Source of the DNA: Rotaria macrura
Taxonomy: Eukaryota; Rotifera; Eurotatoria; Philodinida; Philodinidae
Assembly (NCBI GenBank): GCA_900239685.1
Contig: OENT01000494.1
Span: 1-64,000 of the forward strand
Direction of reading: 5' to 3'
DNA length: 64,000 bases
A program made the position numbers and the translations under genes. The notes below the pieces were generated by a model. It worked only from the letters and a program-made list of their open reading frames with translations. It was not told the DNA's origin and did no database searches. Positions 40,201 to 52,452 of the stretch are shown here, piece by piece; the first letter of the stretch is position 1, and each line of letters starts with the position of its first letter.

Positions 40201-43200
40201 ATCAAATACATGTTCAAGAGTTTTTGCTGATATTTTGTCGTCCGATGAGTGCATTAGATGAAATGTATCACTGTAAGAACTAAGTGAAATATTGGTTGTA
40301 TTATATAATAACCAAACTATAGTTTTTGTCAATAATTTCATTTGTTGAAGTTCATTTTTATTTGTGATTTGTGTTAGATCGAATAGAAAATTCAATTGTT
40401 GTGTTTCACATGTTGATACTGACGATGGATAATAACATTGGAGATAAACATCTATATGCATAAAATAATGAAATGTGTATTTTATCAGCGAGATATTTTT
40501 AGAGTATGCTTTTCGAATATTTGTATTCTTACTGGTGAACCGTATTCAAAGACACTAGTCAACAAACGTTCTACTTTAAAGAATAGATTTTTTAACTTAG
40601 AATATTTTTGTCTGTTGAACATATCCATTATAAATGTAATCTCGGATTGAAAATACAAAACTAAGTTCGATCTATTCTAATCTATCGAATTCGATAGATA
40701 AGGCAACATGTTTTTTGATTTTATTTTTAATCTAAGAAACATATTTTTTTATCGATACCCTTCTAGCTTTCTATGATTGTCTAGTATCAGCATCTATTAT
40801 TCGATTGACAAAGACTATGTATCATATGTCTTTATCGCGTCACAGATAGGAGACTCCATTCTGTTATTATCCTAGGGCGTGGCAACATGTCTATTATTTG
40901 AGATAATCTTCACATAGATTTCCATTCTATCCATATAAAGCAAGTAATGACATTTTGAGAGAATAATCCATTACAGTAGAGAGCTCAGTGGAGAAAATTC
41001 TAGATTCAGAGCAAGCAACCGATCGAAAATATTTTCTAATAGAAAAAAAAACTATCCATACTCGTGCTAAAAGAATTTAATGCATCAATTCGGCTAATAA
41101 AAATCTTTTTCTATGATGTTTTATATTGATGGTAGGACTAGAATTGAGCCCTTCAACAAGATGTCGAAAGATTTCCGACTTATTGTTGATATTAAAATAA
41201 TTTCGGTGACATGAATATATTGCTATCTGCTTTGAACACTGATTTGTATGTCATATGAAATGCATGAATTTCGTATGGATAGGTAAAATTTTAATAAGAA
41301 TCCAATGAAATATGACATGGGATATTTTCAATCATATATTAACTGATGTTGTCGATGATGAATAGTTTAACGTGATTATAACATCAAGAATTACAGATAG
41401 GCTGATGACGTTATTCACTGAGGAGGCGGAATAACTCAATCTATGCGACAAAATATATTAGTAATTGAGTATATTGCATTGTATATAGTAATAATATATT
41501 TCTCATCTATAGATAATGGCAACGAGTTGTTCATTGGTAAAATGTTTATGAAATCGAATGCAACCAGTAGATATATGTTTTTCAACTAAAACAAAGATTG
41601 ACGAAAACAGAAACAAAACGTGCATCAACATATGTGCTAGTAGGGGCAATGAGTTCGAACGGAAAATTTTGTATTCACGAAAGGATATGAATAGATAATT
41701 TTCTTTGACACGTTATACTTCAAAAGAATTTTTCTATGTGCTGGACTGACCGACCTGTCCAATTTTTGGGGAGAGACATGTGAAAAAATCTTTCCTCTAA
41801 TATGCTGAATAAAAAAAATGCAACTCTAACGTTTCTTAATCTTTTAACGAATCAAAATAAGGAAGTTTCGATTAGAGGGGGGGGGGGATGGGGGAGAGGA
41901 GGTCTATACCCTGTCAAAAATTGAAAACATGTCCATCTTTCTGCTAAAATTTTTGCAAACCTTCTAATACACTTTTAACCCCTTCCATTTTTTAGAACAA
42001 TCAACAAGCCTGAGTGTTTGGTACACTTCCTCCCTTGGTCGGGGGGCCTCCGGTTACAAGTTATATTCGAATAAAATCAATCGCTAATATACAATAGAGA
42101 TAATTTACACAAGAAAATGAATAGATGCAAAATGATAACACAATAAACTTTCTGCTTTCTAGTTAATTAAATCTCGATCATATGCTTATCTTGCAATCGT
42201 TTAACTAATCGAAATAAGAAAATGTCTCTTATGGAAGGGGCACTCTGATCGTGTGACAATCCCTAACTATCAAATGGATAAATCAATGATTCTTGTCAAA
42301 CTAAATACAGCATTGTGCAGAATTAGAGAATCACTTCGTGTCGTTGATTTCACTCGAATTTTATCCGATCCTAGTATTATTCCTTCATATCAAACTATGC
42401 TTCATTACATTTTTATGTGTACATATGTACTGCATCATGTTGTGTTGTGATACTTGCTCAATAGACTCATATGAATCAGTCTAAAATAAAAATCAGTATT
42501 CGTCTGAAATAAAATTCGAATAAGAAACCTAGTGAACATCTAGTTTACAGTACTTCACTAATTCGAAAAACATTACAATAGACTCTATTGGATTTATTTG
42601 CTAGTAGTATTCAAACATATAATAATGCTAGTTGTTAGATGTATTATATGATTGATTTTTCTTTTTTTTCGTTTGCAATTAAGAATTACATGAATGCACA
42701 TTTGATGTATATTTTCTTACTTGATAGAGATTTATAAGAATAACTTTTATTCTTCTCATGAACAATGACTTGTCTCCATCGTTGTGATCTCGTCGGTTTG
42801 CCAAGTGGATGTTGAAAGATTCCAAGTGGCATTGCAATTAAAGGCTTTACATTCCAAGCATCGCACCAACCATACATGCCTAATTTATATGTTGAATTTA
42901 TTGTGTCATACAGTGTCCACCATCGATTATTTGGCGATTGAAATTGATATAGATTTCGATATTTAATTGAACGAAAAACTGGTTTATTCTGACAAACATA
43001 ATCAGTTTTATAAAATAATCTTTCTTCAGTATCATTCGTTCGAAATGAAAGTAGACCTTGTGGTATAGTCAATTCAATTAATCGACAAAGATTATCCGTT
43101 GAAAAAATACCTATGTATTCATTTTATTAATTAAAAGAAAACAAAAAAAAATAAAAGAAGAAGCAGATGAAGAAGAAGATACACTTATTTCTTTTCTTTT

Positions 43201-43255
43201 TACACTTACGAAAAGGTACAAAAATAAGTAGGATAATAACATTCTTAAGCAACAT
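37300..43255 (-). CDS. Secreted protein with two tandem modules, each an RNLY-type domain plus a VWA-like domain
   Basis: Three separated minus-strand reading blocks join, always in phase 1, into one 825-residue protein: exons 43255-43210, 43110-42721, 40451-39276 and 38165-37300. Residues 1-15 plus the next few form a signal peptide. Module 1 has a Cys-x3-PVFRS-x3-RNLY segment (55-70) and a von Willebrand A-like domain (about 151-430). Module 2 repeats this order: Cys-x3-PVYRS-x3-RNLY at 482-497 and a second VWA-like domain at about 615-825. The join at 538 falls where the two modules align (ST-x4-MY, then PLI), which supports the splice. Both metal sites (D-x-S-x-S) are degenerate. A furin-like R-R-K-R-S site lies near residue 319. 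Exon ends inside the blocks, such as A-GTAAGAAA at 42721, are strong donors. Alternatively these are three separate paralogous genes. Function is unknown; adhesion or matrix binding is a guess from VWA families. Confidence 0.68.
38166..39275 (-). other. Proposed third intron of the VWA gene
   Basis: About 1.1 kb with no exon-like frame. The proposed donor is G-GTATCTC at 39275 and the acceptor TTTCTAG at 38166-38167. If the two blocks are separate genes this is intergenic DNA. Confidence 0.5.
40452..42720 (-). other. Proposed second intron of the VWA gene
   Basis: About 2.3 kb. It holds a 20-base perfect palindrome around an EcoRI-type GAATTC core at 40680-40699, and a GC-rich patch with an 11-base G run at 41877-41887 and CT-rich/CGGGG sequence near 42030-42055. 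A minus-strand open stretch at about 40535-40630 ends in a donor-like site, but its phase does not fit the next exon. A 65-codon plus-strand frame at 42253-42450 has no domain. Confidence 0.5.
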
Positions 43256-43447
43256 TCTTAACGATAACTGATCATCTAACGAGTGTTAATATCTTTGGTT
43301 ATTTTTCCTTTCCTTCGAATGACAGAGAATGTTTACATATTCTGCATAACTTCTGTCACTTAGAATGACATTCATTTTCTAAAGAAATTAAATAATTATA
43401 TATTCATATTTATACAAGAAAAAACAAAACTAAACACCAAATCGTTT

Positions 43448-44822
43448 TTAATTTCTTGTTATAAAACCAGTTCGCTTCGCTGCTGTCGAAAGATCTCCTA
43501 ATACGCCACCGCCAACTCCTGATGAAGATTTCGTGTCTTGTAATGTTGTCACAGTTTTAATTAATGCTAATTTATCTCTTTGTAGTATGTATATTTGTTG
43601 TTCGGCATCTTTTAAATCCTAATATGAGAAATAAATAAATCTTAGTTGAGAATAGAAAAACAAGCAACCAAGATGTGACAACAAATAATAGAATACGTAC
43701 TCGAATAGCTTTATCAAGTTGACGTTGTACATCATGTATGATTGAATCTTTATCACGTACAAGAGATTCAAGTGTACAAATACGTTCTTCCAATGGTCGA
43801 CGTTTAATTGCTGACGGATCATCATCGGATGATTGCTAATGAATAAAAAATAATTACGAATAAAATACTGATAACAGTGTATTCATTGTCTAATACCCGA
43901 CGAAGAATAAATTCTTCGGATCGAAACATTTTTGTTGACGCTGTAGGAAATATGGTCGATGATGGCGATGATACTACTGTTGGTGTCATTACGAAAGGAT
44001 CTAATAAAAATAAACATTTTCCATCTAGTTTGATATTACAGCAATGTGTTTTACCTGTTCGACTTATTGTTAATTTTTCAAATGCATGATGAGATTTGTC
44101 ATCGAATGTCGGTCTAATTGATACATATGATAAGATAAATTTTTAAGATTCTTTTTATTTTTTATCTGTTTTTTTTTTGGATTGAGGTTTACTTACTGTA
44201 TGCGAGTAACTTTAAACACTGGCTTTGGAGGACTCTAAAAAGATCGAAGAAAAAAACAGCATCTTGCAAAACTATTAGTAATAGATTTGTCATATACTTT
44301 TCGATTATGATCGAAAGATTCACTGGGTTCGTTACTGGTGATAGTGATATATTGATTGCATGTAATCGGTTTGTCCTCCTCTTCATCATCATCATTAAAA
44401 GGATTCTAGGAAACGATAGGACACAAATGATTTATAGCTCTACCGTATACATATATATAACTTACATCATTAATCGCATTGGCTAACGAAACGTCATCTG
44501 GTCGGATACCCGTTGATCGACGTGTACCTCTTAAATTTCTTTTCAATTTTGGATTAAGACGTACAACAGATTTATGTTGAGCATTATTGTTAGTTGCTGT
44601 TGCCGCCGTCATTGTTGTTGTTGAATCTGTCAATGATTGAACAACAACAACCGGTATCGTTTCATTTGACCGATTAGCTGTCGAAATTGTCGGCATCAAA
44701 CGATGATGATAACGAAGATTACTTCCATGATCTATACTTGCATTTGCTGTTGTCGGATGAGAGGGTGTCTCACTTGCGTCAAATGACGACGATGACGTCG
44801 CCAGGAATGTAGAACGAGACAT
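43448..44822 (-). CDS. Coiled-coil protein with NPF and DPF motifs, 323 aa
   Basis: Seven exons join in phase: 44822-44466, 44405-44298, 44234-44197, 44113-44055, 44000-43897, 43835-43701, 43618-43448 (972 coding bases with stop). The N-terminal 119 residues are Ser/Thr/Ala-rich and probably disordered, ending in a basic R-x-T-R-R-S stretch. An NPF motif (120-122) begins exon 2 and is followed by an acidic D/E run. A PPKPVF segment (near residue 158) and a DPF motif (188-190) follow. Residues about 236-290 form a heptad-like coiled coil (LEERICTLESLV onward), with a Gly-rich basic tail. NPF and DPF are known docking motifs for EH-domain and AP-2 endocytic proteins, so a trafficking adaptor role is possible (inference). 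I do not recognise the family. An AG acceptor with a T-rich tract abuts the ATG directly. Confidence 0.7.
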
Positions 44823-47800
44823 CTAAAATAAGTATGAAAGAAAAAGGCAAATTACTCTTAGGTGAACTAGGAAAGAAAAAACAAATCAATATTTTAGACA
44901 AATCTTTATGTCTCATTCTTATTATCGTGTTTATTGGATTCAATTACACCTATAATAGAAATACTTGTCTTTCGGATTCTTTTTCTTTATCTTTATTTTG
45001 ACCATAATGTTCGTTTATAACAATAGTTCAAATACTCTGTACGTATACTTGCTCATTTCTGACGCATATGTTCGTTTTGTTTATTTATATTCAAACTGGG
45101 TCTGCTGTTCTGTCTAGTTTCCCATATTTCCTCTGGACAACACTATCACACGTACTATATATTTCTACGGCTGTTGCCATTGGTGTATGCGATGATTATT
45201 CTAATCGTGCTAGGCGTAGGTTGACAGAATGTGTGTGTGTGTGTGTGCATGTATACAAGAGAGAAAGTAGAAGTAATATATTTACTCGTCAACGCTGGCA
45301 AAACAAAGACTTCTCTAGAAAAAAAAAGATAGAGAGGGTCACTATGTTATTCTTTGATATCACAGTCAAACGATACAGTGATTCAAGGATTTTTGTATCA
45401 CGAGAGAAATTCTTCAAATACATAAATATACATAGACATAGACAAAAGATTCATCTACCGAATGGATATACCATGGCAAAGAAAACAAGAAAGGGGAAGA
45501 GGCCTAGAGAAGGGGAGTGGTGGGCGGAAGCATATAAATGTATTTTCTTATTCTTTTCTTTTTCGTTCGTTCTTTATGTTATGATGATACATAAAAAAAA
45601 ACTGCACAAGAAAAACTATTAAAGATAGATCCTATGTTCCTGTCATTCCGGCGAGATTTGTCGTTATCGTTGCTGGCGGCAATATCAACAACAATAACGG
45701 CAGTCTAATTGCGCGTGTGTATTTTCTATACATGCACAAAAAAAAACAGTTCGAATTCTAATCAGTGAATACAACGACAAACGAAGAGAATCATGCTTAT
45801 AAATGCATATTATCATTATATCCAATATTGACAAACCGTCTTGTGACGATAACAACATAATGAAATTGCTCACTGTACATATACATATATATATGTATAA
45901 TATAGATAGGCGATGATGGTATGCGATAGTAGTTTCTACCCGTATTGCAAGAAAAAATGAATAGAATGAAACGAGATATATCATTCTAATAGAAAACACA
46001 GTAGGAAAACAACGGATTTAAGTAATCAACAAGAATAATAACAGTGTTAATAGAAATATTCCAACAGTTGAAAATATATCGAAAGCACTAGCTTATAAAT
46101 CAGTCACATATTATCTTATTCTTAATATTTAGTGGACATCTATGCCAATGAATGACAAGTTGCGGGTAATAACTTCATTAGTATATTAAAAAATCATTCA
46201 TTATTCTCAAAAAATATTCTCTCATATTTACACGAACAGATAGCTTCGGTCGTTTTGGCTGATAAAAAAAAAACTGTCGTCAGTATTCGTTCGTGATAAT
46301 AAACAAATAGAATAACAATTGCTTCTAAAAATGTCCTTCATCGTAGACTATCTATTCCAATTATAATACAAACAATGTTATATATATATATATATATATG
46401 AGTGTGCGTATATCTATCTATCTATACATATAGAAATCCATTTATCTATTTAATATTACTGGCATAAATAGAATTTGACCAGATGAATTAACGATTATTA
46501 TAAATAACTTTACGAAGATTTTTCTGAAATAATATTTCTCACTATTATTACGAGATCATAGAAGTATTTGAAAAATGCAAATGATTTTAATTTATCAAGG
46601 ATTGAATGAAATTTTCATGCCATATTATTTTCTTCATGGTCAGCCGTTGATTTTTAAAGATAAAAAACAAAAAAAAAACAAATCGACACGATATACGAAA
46701 TTATGATTTTAGAAAAATAAATTCAGTTACATAATTGTATCTTATTCATCAAAGTAGATTTATAAACAATGATTGTGTGAACAAAAAATCTATACTAGGT
46801 AGTTTGAATTCATCTCATTTTCCATTTGATTAAACAAATACAATCGTCTTTCTAAGAATGAAGTAAAATATACATTCATTTATCATTTGTAAATATTTCT
46901 CTAATATTCATGATTTATATAAAAAATCCATTAATTGACATTGACACTCGATCTAAGTTGTAATCCAAATAAAAGACTATATTTTCTTAGAAAGCCTATG
47001 TAAGCTAAAAAGATCGAGGGGACTAAATGTTTATAGTTCCTGTTGGTCGTCTGTGACAGGCTAACACCTTTGTATTAAGCGTATGCTTATCATTAGAGTT
47101 CTTTCGATTTTGCTTGGATATCTGCTGTTTATTTTTTTGGCCTGTCTATTTTCGTTTTATGTAAATATTCTGATAATTATAGAATAAAATCAAGTATTGA
47201 TTATAAGACGAAAGAAATTTTCAATCCATAACAAGTATAATTATTGACATGAATTCATTCAAATTAGAGTGTAAGAATATTGAAAAATTTTTCATACGCT
47301 CGAACATAAAGACATATCATTGAAAGCATCTATGCTGGTTTTAGTTTTTCTACAATATCATGTACAATGAGAAACCGTAAAAGAAGAAACATATGTGTAC
47401 AATTCTCCGTACGAAGATAATTACCAAAAAGAGGTCAATCAGTAATTCAAATATTTACTATTGCGAGAGGATGGCATTATACTGTAAACTCTTCATTGAT
47501 ATGTACTATCGTATTATGTACAATGAAAATCTTATGTTTTTAATCATGGATCATCTATGGTAAACACTAATGCAATATTTACTAGAACCTTTTTTGTTTT
47601 TATGTACTGCGAACATATCCATTTGGGAATGACTCGACAGGCATAATTATAAAGATAAGAATAATGTTGAGCTTACTTTACACGAGAGAGTCATGTATGT
47701 ATTAGAATCAAATACAACTATCATCGTCATTTTTGATCGCGACATCAAAATTTTAAATTTCAACTCAACAATCAATCTGACAAAAATTAAATCAATAGTA

Positions 47801-48002
47801 GAGTTTAAGTTCATTAAACAAAAGATCTATTTCTTTCATTTGTCAGTGTGAACCCATGATCCATAAATGTGACATCACATTATCTATAATTATTTATTCC
47901 ATGTAATCTATCAGTATCTAAAATTTTTATTTCAATTGCTAGAAATGAAAAAAAACCAAGAAATCAAAATTAGATCGTTAATTAAGCGACATAAGTTCAG
48001 AT
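44823..48002. other. Intergenic region, no gene recognised
   Basis: About 3.2 kb between two minus-strand genes. It would carry the promoter of the coiled-coil gene and the 3' region of the INTU-like gene. A 184-codon plus-strand frame at 45068-45622 includes a TG repeat and Lys/Arg-rich low-complexity sequence and is rejected below. A TA tract lies at 46380-46399, followed by TATC units. Confidence 0.55.
46380..46399. repeat. TA microsatellite
   Basis: About ten TA units, followed after a short spacer by a few TATC units. Confidence 0.85.
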
Positions 48003-51000
48003 TCATATCGATGACATGCCAATACTAAATGCTAATTCAGTTATATTTTGTGCTATTGAATCATGATAACAAATAAAGAATTCATGTTCGATGGGTTGTA
48101 AACATTTTTTAGCAACAATCCAAAAATTAAATAAATTTGTATCTTTCTTTTTTTTACTATCTGGATCTGTTGGCAATGAAAAATGACAGGCAATTTCATA
48201 ATATTTCGGACGAAGTTTTGTACTAAATATATTTCTTGGATTTAATTGAGTTTGTTTAGAAAAATGTTTTCGTCGTATATAAATACATGTCTGTTGTATA
48301 GTTTCAAATAGAAATCGATCGATTAATCTTGTTTGTGTTATTTTATCAAGTGTAAAATAAGGTGCAATAAGTAGGCCACGTATTGATTGAAAATCAAGAT
48401 AGTAAAATATGGTTGAATAATTACCTGGATGTAATCGATATGTTAATAAATTCGAATGTGGATTTCTATTTTGTTGATCATCAAGAGATAATGTTGAAGA
48501 CATAAATGATTGACGACTTTGTTTATACAATTCATCTTGAGATTCAGGTTGACTAACTAACTGTGTTATTCGAGCATCGGTTTGTGATTGATCATGAGTA
48601 TAAAATGATGCTTGCGATAGTGTATCGTCAACAGTTGATTCAAATGTATTTACTTTATTTGATTGACTGAATACTATGAACAAAAATAAAGTAGAATAAT
48701 CAATTTTATTTATATATCATGCTTAATATTCTGTTCGGCTCACAATGCACTGACATAGCACACACACACGCACACACGGATGATGTATACGCATTAGAAT
48801 ATAGCAAAGATTCTTGGATTTTTATAATTACCAGTATCTATTATGTTGGTCAGTTAATGTTTTCTATTCGTATATCAGATATTAAATATCAATCACTCCT
48901 AGTAGAGAAATCTATGTAAGATTGTGTTTCGAAATCAAACAAACCTAAGAGGAAATACAAAATTCTTAAGAACGACTTTTTTTTAGTAGGTTGTACTCGA
49001 ATATTGTACTATGTTTCTCGTTTTCGTTGATATTCTAGAGGAGTTAATGACTAATGAAATACAGATTGAATTTCATAAACTACTAGATACAATAATGAGA
49101 ATTCTTAATTTATTGCGTGATGGTTGTGACATATGTACGTCTCTATGGTAACGGCACTGTAGAATAGAAACTTCTTTTCTTTCGAAGATCTTAGGTACTA
49201 AGTATAGTAGATGTTCAACTGTCATGATCATGTCGAACTTTTGTTTTTCGATAGTGAATTAAAATATTTGTCAATTTCTACACGGACTTCGAGACTGAAC
49301 ACGAATTAGTTCAATTTTATGTTTGATTCTAGATGATTCATTCTTTACAGCAACTTGATTGATGAGATCTTTTGGAAAAAGACTCGTTCTATTCGTAATT
49401 ACATGATGTAAGTTTTGATTGAAAAAGAAATCATTCTATTTCATTTTAGATTGGCGAACATTCTTTCTGAATCATTTGATTTTGCACGGCAAAGGTTTCC
49501 CAGTGAGTTGAGTCTACAAATAAAATCTGTATTTTCCTAACATGATATATGATGTGAAATAGTATAGGCATGTTATAGAAACAAGAATCATCTACAATAC
49601 AATTGTATTCATGAATTTTACTAACATCTATTCGTACAGCAATGAAACGAACAAAAGAATGGACAATTTGAAGATGAGATAAACAATAAGTGTATTTACA
49701 ATTACTCATACTTTTATGACATCGTTATCATATGTTAGAATTGGATTTATTCTCCTTCTATTTTTGTTTAATATGTAAACTTAGTCGACTGCTAATCTCA
49801 ATAGGACAATCAGAGTCAATGTTCATTGTAAAAATCGAAAAACATTTAAGAACTGATCAGTATTTCCAGTCATTCTATAAAAACTGTGTGCTTCTCTTAA
49901 ATTTTTCTTATCTTTCGATTTATCGCATGACTAGAACTTGAATAGAAAAGGATCGAACATCTAGTTGATATGTATTACATTTTAAAACAAGACTATCCCA
50001 ATGGTTAATTGTATAGAATCGTTTTCTTTTTGTATTACACTCAGTGGAGAATTTCTTCAATATATTTTAATTCATATTCAGAGTTTCTAGTCAACAGATA
50101 CTTGTATAGTGAATAATTCATTCAGAATTCAAACACCCCATATGAAGACAGTAGCATTCAGAAAAAAACTGCTAATCACTATGTGTCATCGCTCATGGAT
50201 GATAGTTTTTTTTCTAATATTTTTATCACGGATTTGCATAGATCAATCATATTTCTATGGAATTCACATATTCGATGAACTAAATCGTGAATCTCATTAG
50301 AAATCGATCTACATTACTTTTTGCTATTGTCTCGAATTAAATATGATTTTCTCGTTCATTCGATGACAATTTTCATTTCAGACACTTCATTTTTCTTTTC
50401 GTTCTACTTGATTTCAAATTGATTACTAATCTTTTTTCTACACGTACCTCCTACTAATGGTAATGATATTGTTCGTTTTAATTGTTTTTTAACAAATGCT
50501 ACCGGTGATGATAGAGCCCATGGTGATGAATTTGTTAGGATTTTAGGAAAAATTGAATATATATCATTCAATGTTAATTTTATCTGTTGAATTAATTCGT
50601 GATCAGGTGCTATACTAAAACAAGAATTCATATTCGTCAAACACAATCGAACGATTTGTTTTTTTATCTTACGTAAAATAATTTTTTTCATATTCACTTT
50701 GAACAATGGCAGCTAATGTCAATTCACTTTGACAACAAACAATTAGAAATGAACGCTGTTTAGTTTCATAACCTGATGGAAAAATTTCTTTAAACAATAA
50801 TAAATGCCATGTATCATAATAGAATTGTGCCATATTCAAATGTCCATAATGAATAAGAAAACGATAGATATCAATTGTTAGTTCATTGGATAGATGACTT
50901 GTAACAAGATGTATACGATGAAATAGAATTGAACCATTTAAAAAGAATGTTCGTCGATAACGATTTATAATAATATCATTTTCATTGGAACATTGATTAA

Positions 51001-52452
51001 AATTTTGACATTCTAACTCATTTAATAAACAATCGATATTATACAACAATTGTTGATCGTTTAAATTCAATTTTGGACATGCACCATACTCATTGAATTG
51101 TGCAGGTAAGAATTCATCGATAAGTCGAATATGTTTCGATATGGACGAAGAATTTGTTGTCGATAATATTAAACAATGTAAACGATAAAAATATATGTTA
51201 AAAAAATATTCAATCGCTTTTTGATGAAAGAATAATGCACGATTAATAGAGCCAAATAGAAAATTTATCATACGTAGCATATGACGTGTATGTTGTTCAA
51301 GTAAACATACATGTAAGTTTTCAATCGGTGGATATATAACAATTAAATAGTAAATATTATCTTCACTTGATACACAAACATGAATGATTTGTTCCGTTAG
51401 TTTGATTGATATACTAGAAAAACATAAGTAAACGTATTCGAAATTTTAATCGATTTCAATAGGAATAGTTGTTATCAAGTAAATAATCAATGATGAAGAG
51501 AAAAGTCAGGTACAGATTATTTTCCTGCTTTTTTAACTGTTTCATATTTCATAGTGGAATGTACACATATATATTATATATTGTGGATGCATTCCTATGA
51601 TGGATGAAGTGAAATGAAATATATCTTATCTTTTACTTTATAGACCAAAAGATATATATGATAGCTATCGAATTTTAACAAATGTGTTACCAACCTTCGA
51701 AGTAAACTATCATGTTCATTCATATCATGCATGAGTCGTGCTAATGTTGGAAAAACTCCACCGACAGCAAAAAATATATCTTTTTGAGCTGGCTGTTGAT
51801 ATAGTAATTTAAAACCTTCATTTGGTCGTTTTTCGTAATAAAGTATGGCATGTATACAATCGATTTGTTCGGGTACAGAAAGTTTTTGCTCTTCTATTGC
51901 TGGTAAAATTATTGGTGGTTTTAAAGAAGACGAAAATGTCGAATAGTAATTGTGCGGATGACGTATTGTAAGACGAACCTTACGATTCGAATTATATTTT
52001 GACAAAATATCATTGAGATTGGCCCAGTTGACAGGTGTCTCATTTATTGCCAATAGCCAATCGCCGACTTTGATACGACGATGACGTCGCTCAGCGACTC
52101 CACGAATGAGAACAGGTGGTTGAATCGATGATGATGATGTTGAAGAACTCGTGTCTGGGAAAATGCCGAGTACAGCATCACATAGACTCGTATGTATAGA
52201 AGCATCAAATGATGATGCTGGACGACAACGAAAATGAATGTGTTCGATAGTTGATAAATCTTGTCGATATGATAGATGTGCAAATGAAGTATCAAAATTG
52301 ATTAAATCGTTGTTAGAGGTTGTTACATTATCAGATGTAAATGGAAGTGATGCTTCGGATGAACTGTAACTTGAAACATCAGATAGCAGATTTCCAAGTC
52401 TATGAAATACACCTGATCTTGACAGTACTATTCTGTCAGTAGTTGCTGACAT
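48003..52452 (-). CDS. INTU: Inturned-like planar cell polarity/ciliogenesis effector
   Basis: Four exons join in phase: 52452-51695, 51413-50673, 50614-50448, 48673-48003, giving 778 residues (vertebrate INTU is about 940). INTU works with FUZ and WDPCP in the CPLANE complex at the ciliary base, recruiting intraflagellar transport proteins and guiding planar polarity. Seen here: a PDZ-like domain at about 90-165 (VLGIFPD, VLIRG, KVGDWLLAINETPVNW), then the first longin-type region with GGVFPTLARLM (about 231-241) and ENLHVCLLEQ before NFLFGSINRAL. The C-terminal region contains the conserved end IEHEFFICYHDSI-x5-ELAF. The KRTISLPLVG stretch before the last intron matches the family's Ser-Leu-Pro segment. 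The last intron is about 1.8 kb; the second is only 58 bases. The ATG at 52452 has an AG two bases upstream. The shorter length reflects a shorter N terminus and linkers. Confidence 0.87.
48674..50447 (-). other. Large last intron of the INTU-like gene
   Basis: It starts GTACGTG and ends TTTTTGTTCATAG. Several 60-90-codon frames occur on both strands (for example 49446-49709 minus), all hydrophobic and without domain features. An AC/CA tract lies near 48760-48776. Confidence 0.65.

Noticed and set aside
40535..40633. Possible extra exon upstream of the second VWA-gene block
   Set aside because: It begins with ATG and ends at a good donor, but in phase 0, while the next acceptor needs phase 1. 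Joining would break the frame.
42253..42450. 65-codon plus-strand frame in the proposed VWA intron
   Set aside because: No domain, no splice-site context, and antisense to a better supported gene model.
45068..45622. 184-codon plus-strand open frame
   Set aside because: It spans a TG microsatellite (run of Cys/Val), is Lys/Arg/Phe-rich with no domain, and lies just upstream of an opposite-strand gene. It looks like a chance frame.
49446..49709. 87-codon minus-strand frame in the last INTU intron
   Set aside because: No acceptor or donor in the right phase and no match to INTU sequence. Its insertion would fall between SLPLVG and the C-terminal exon.
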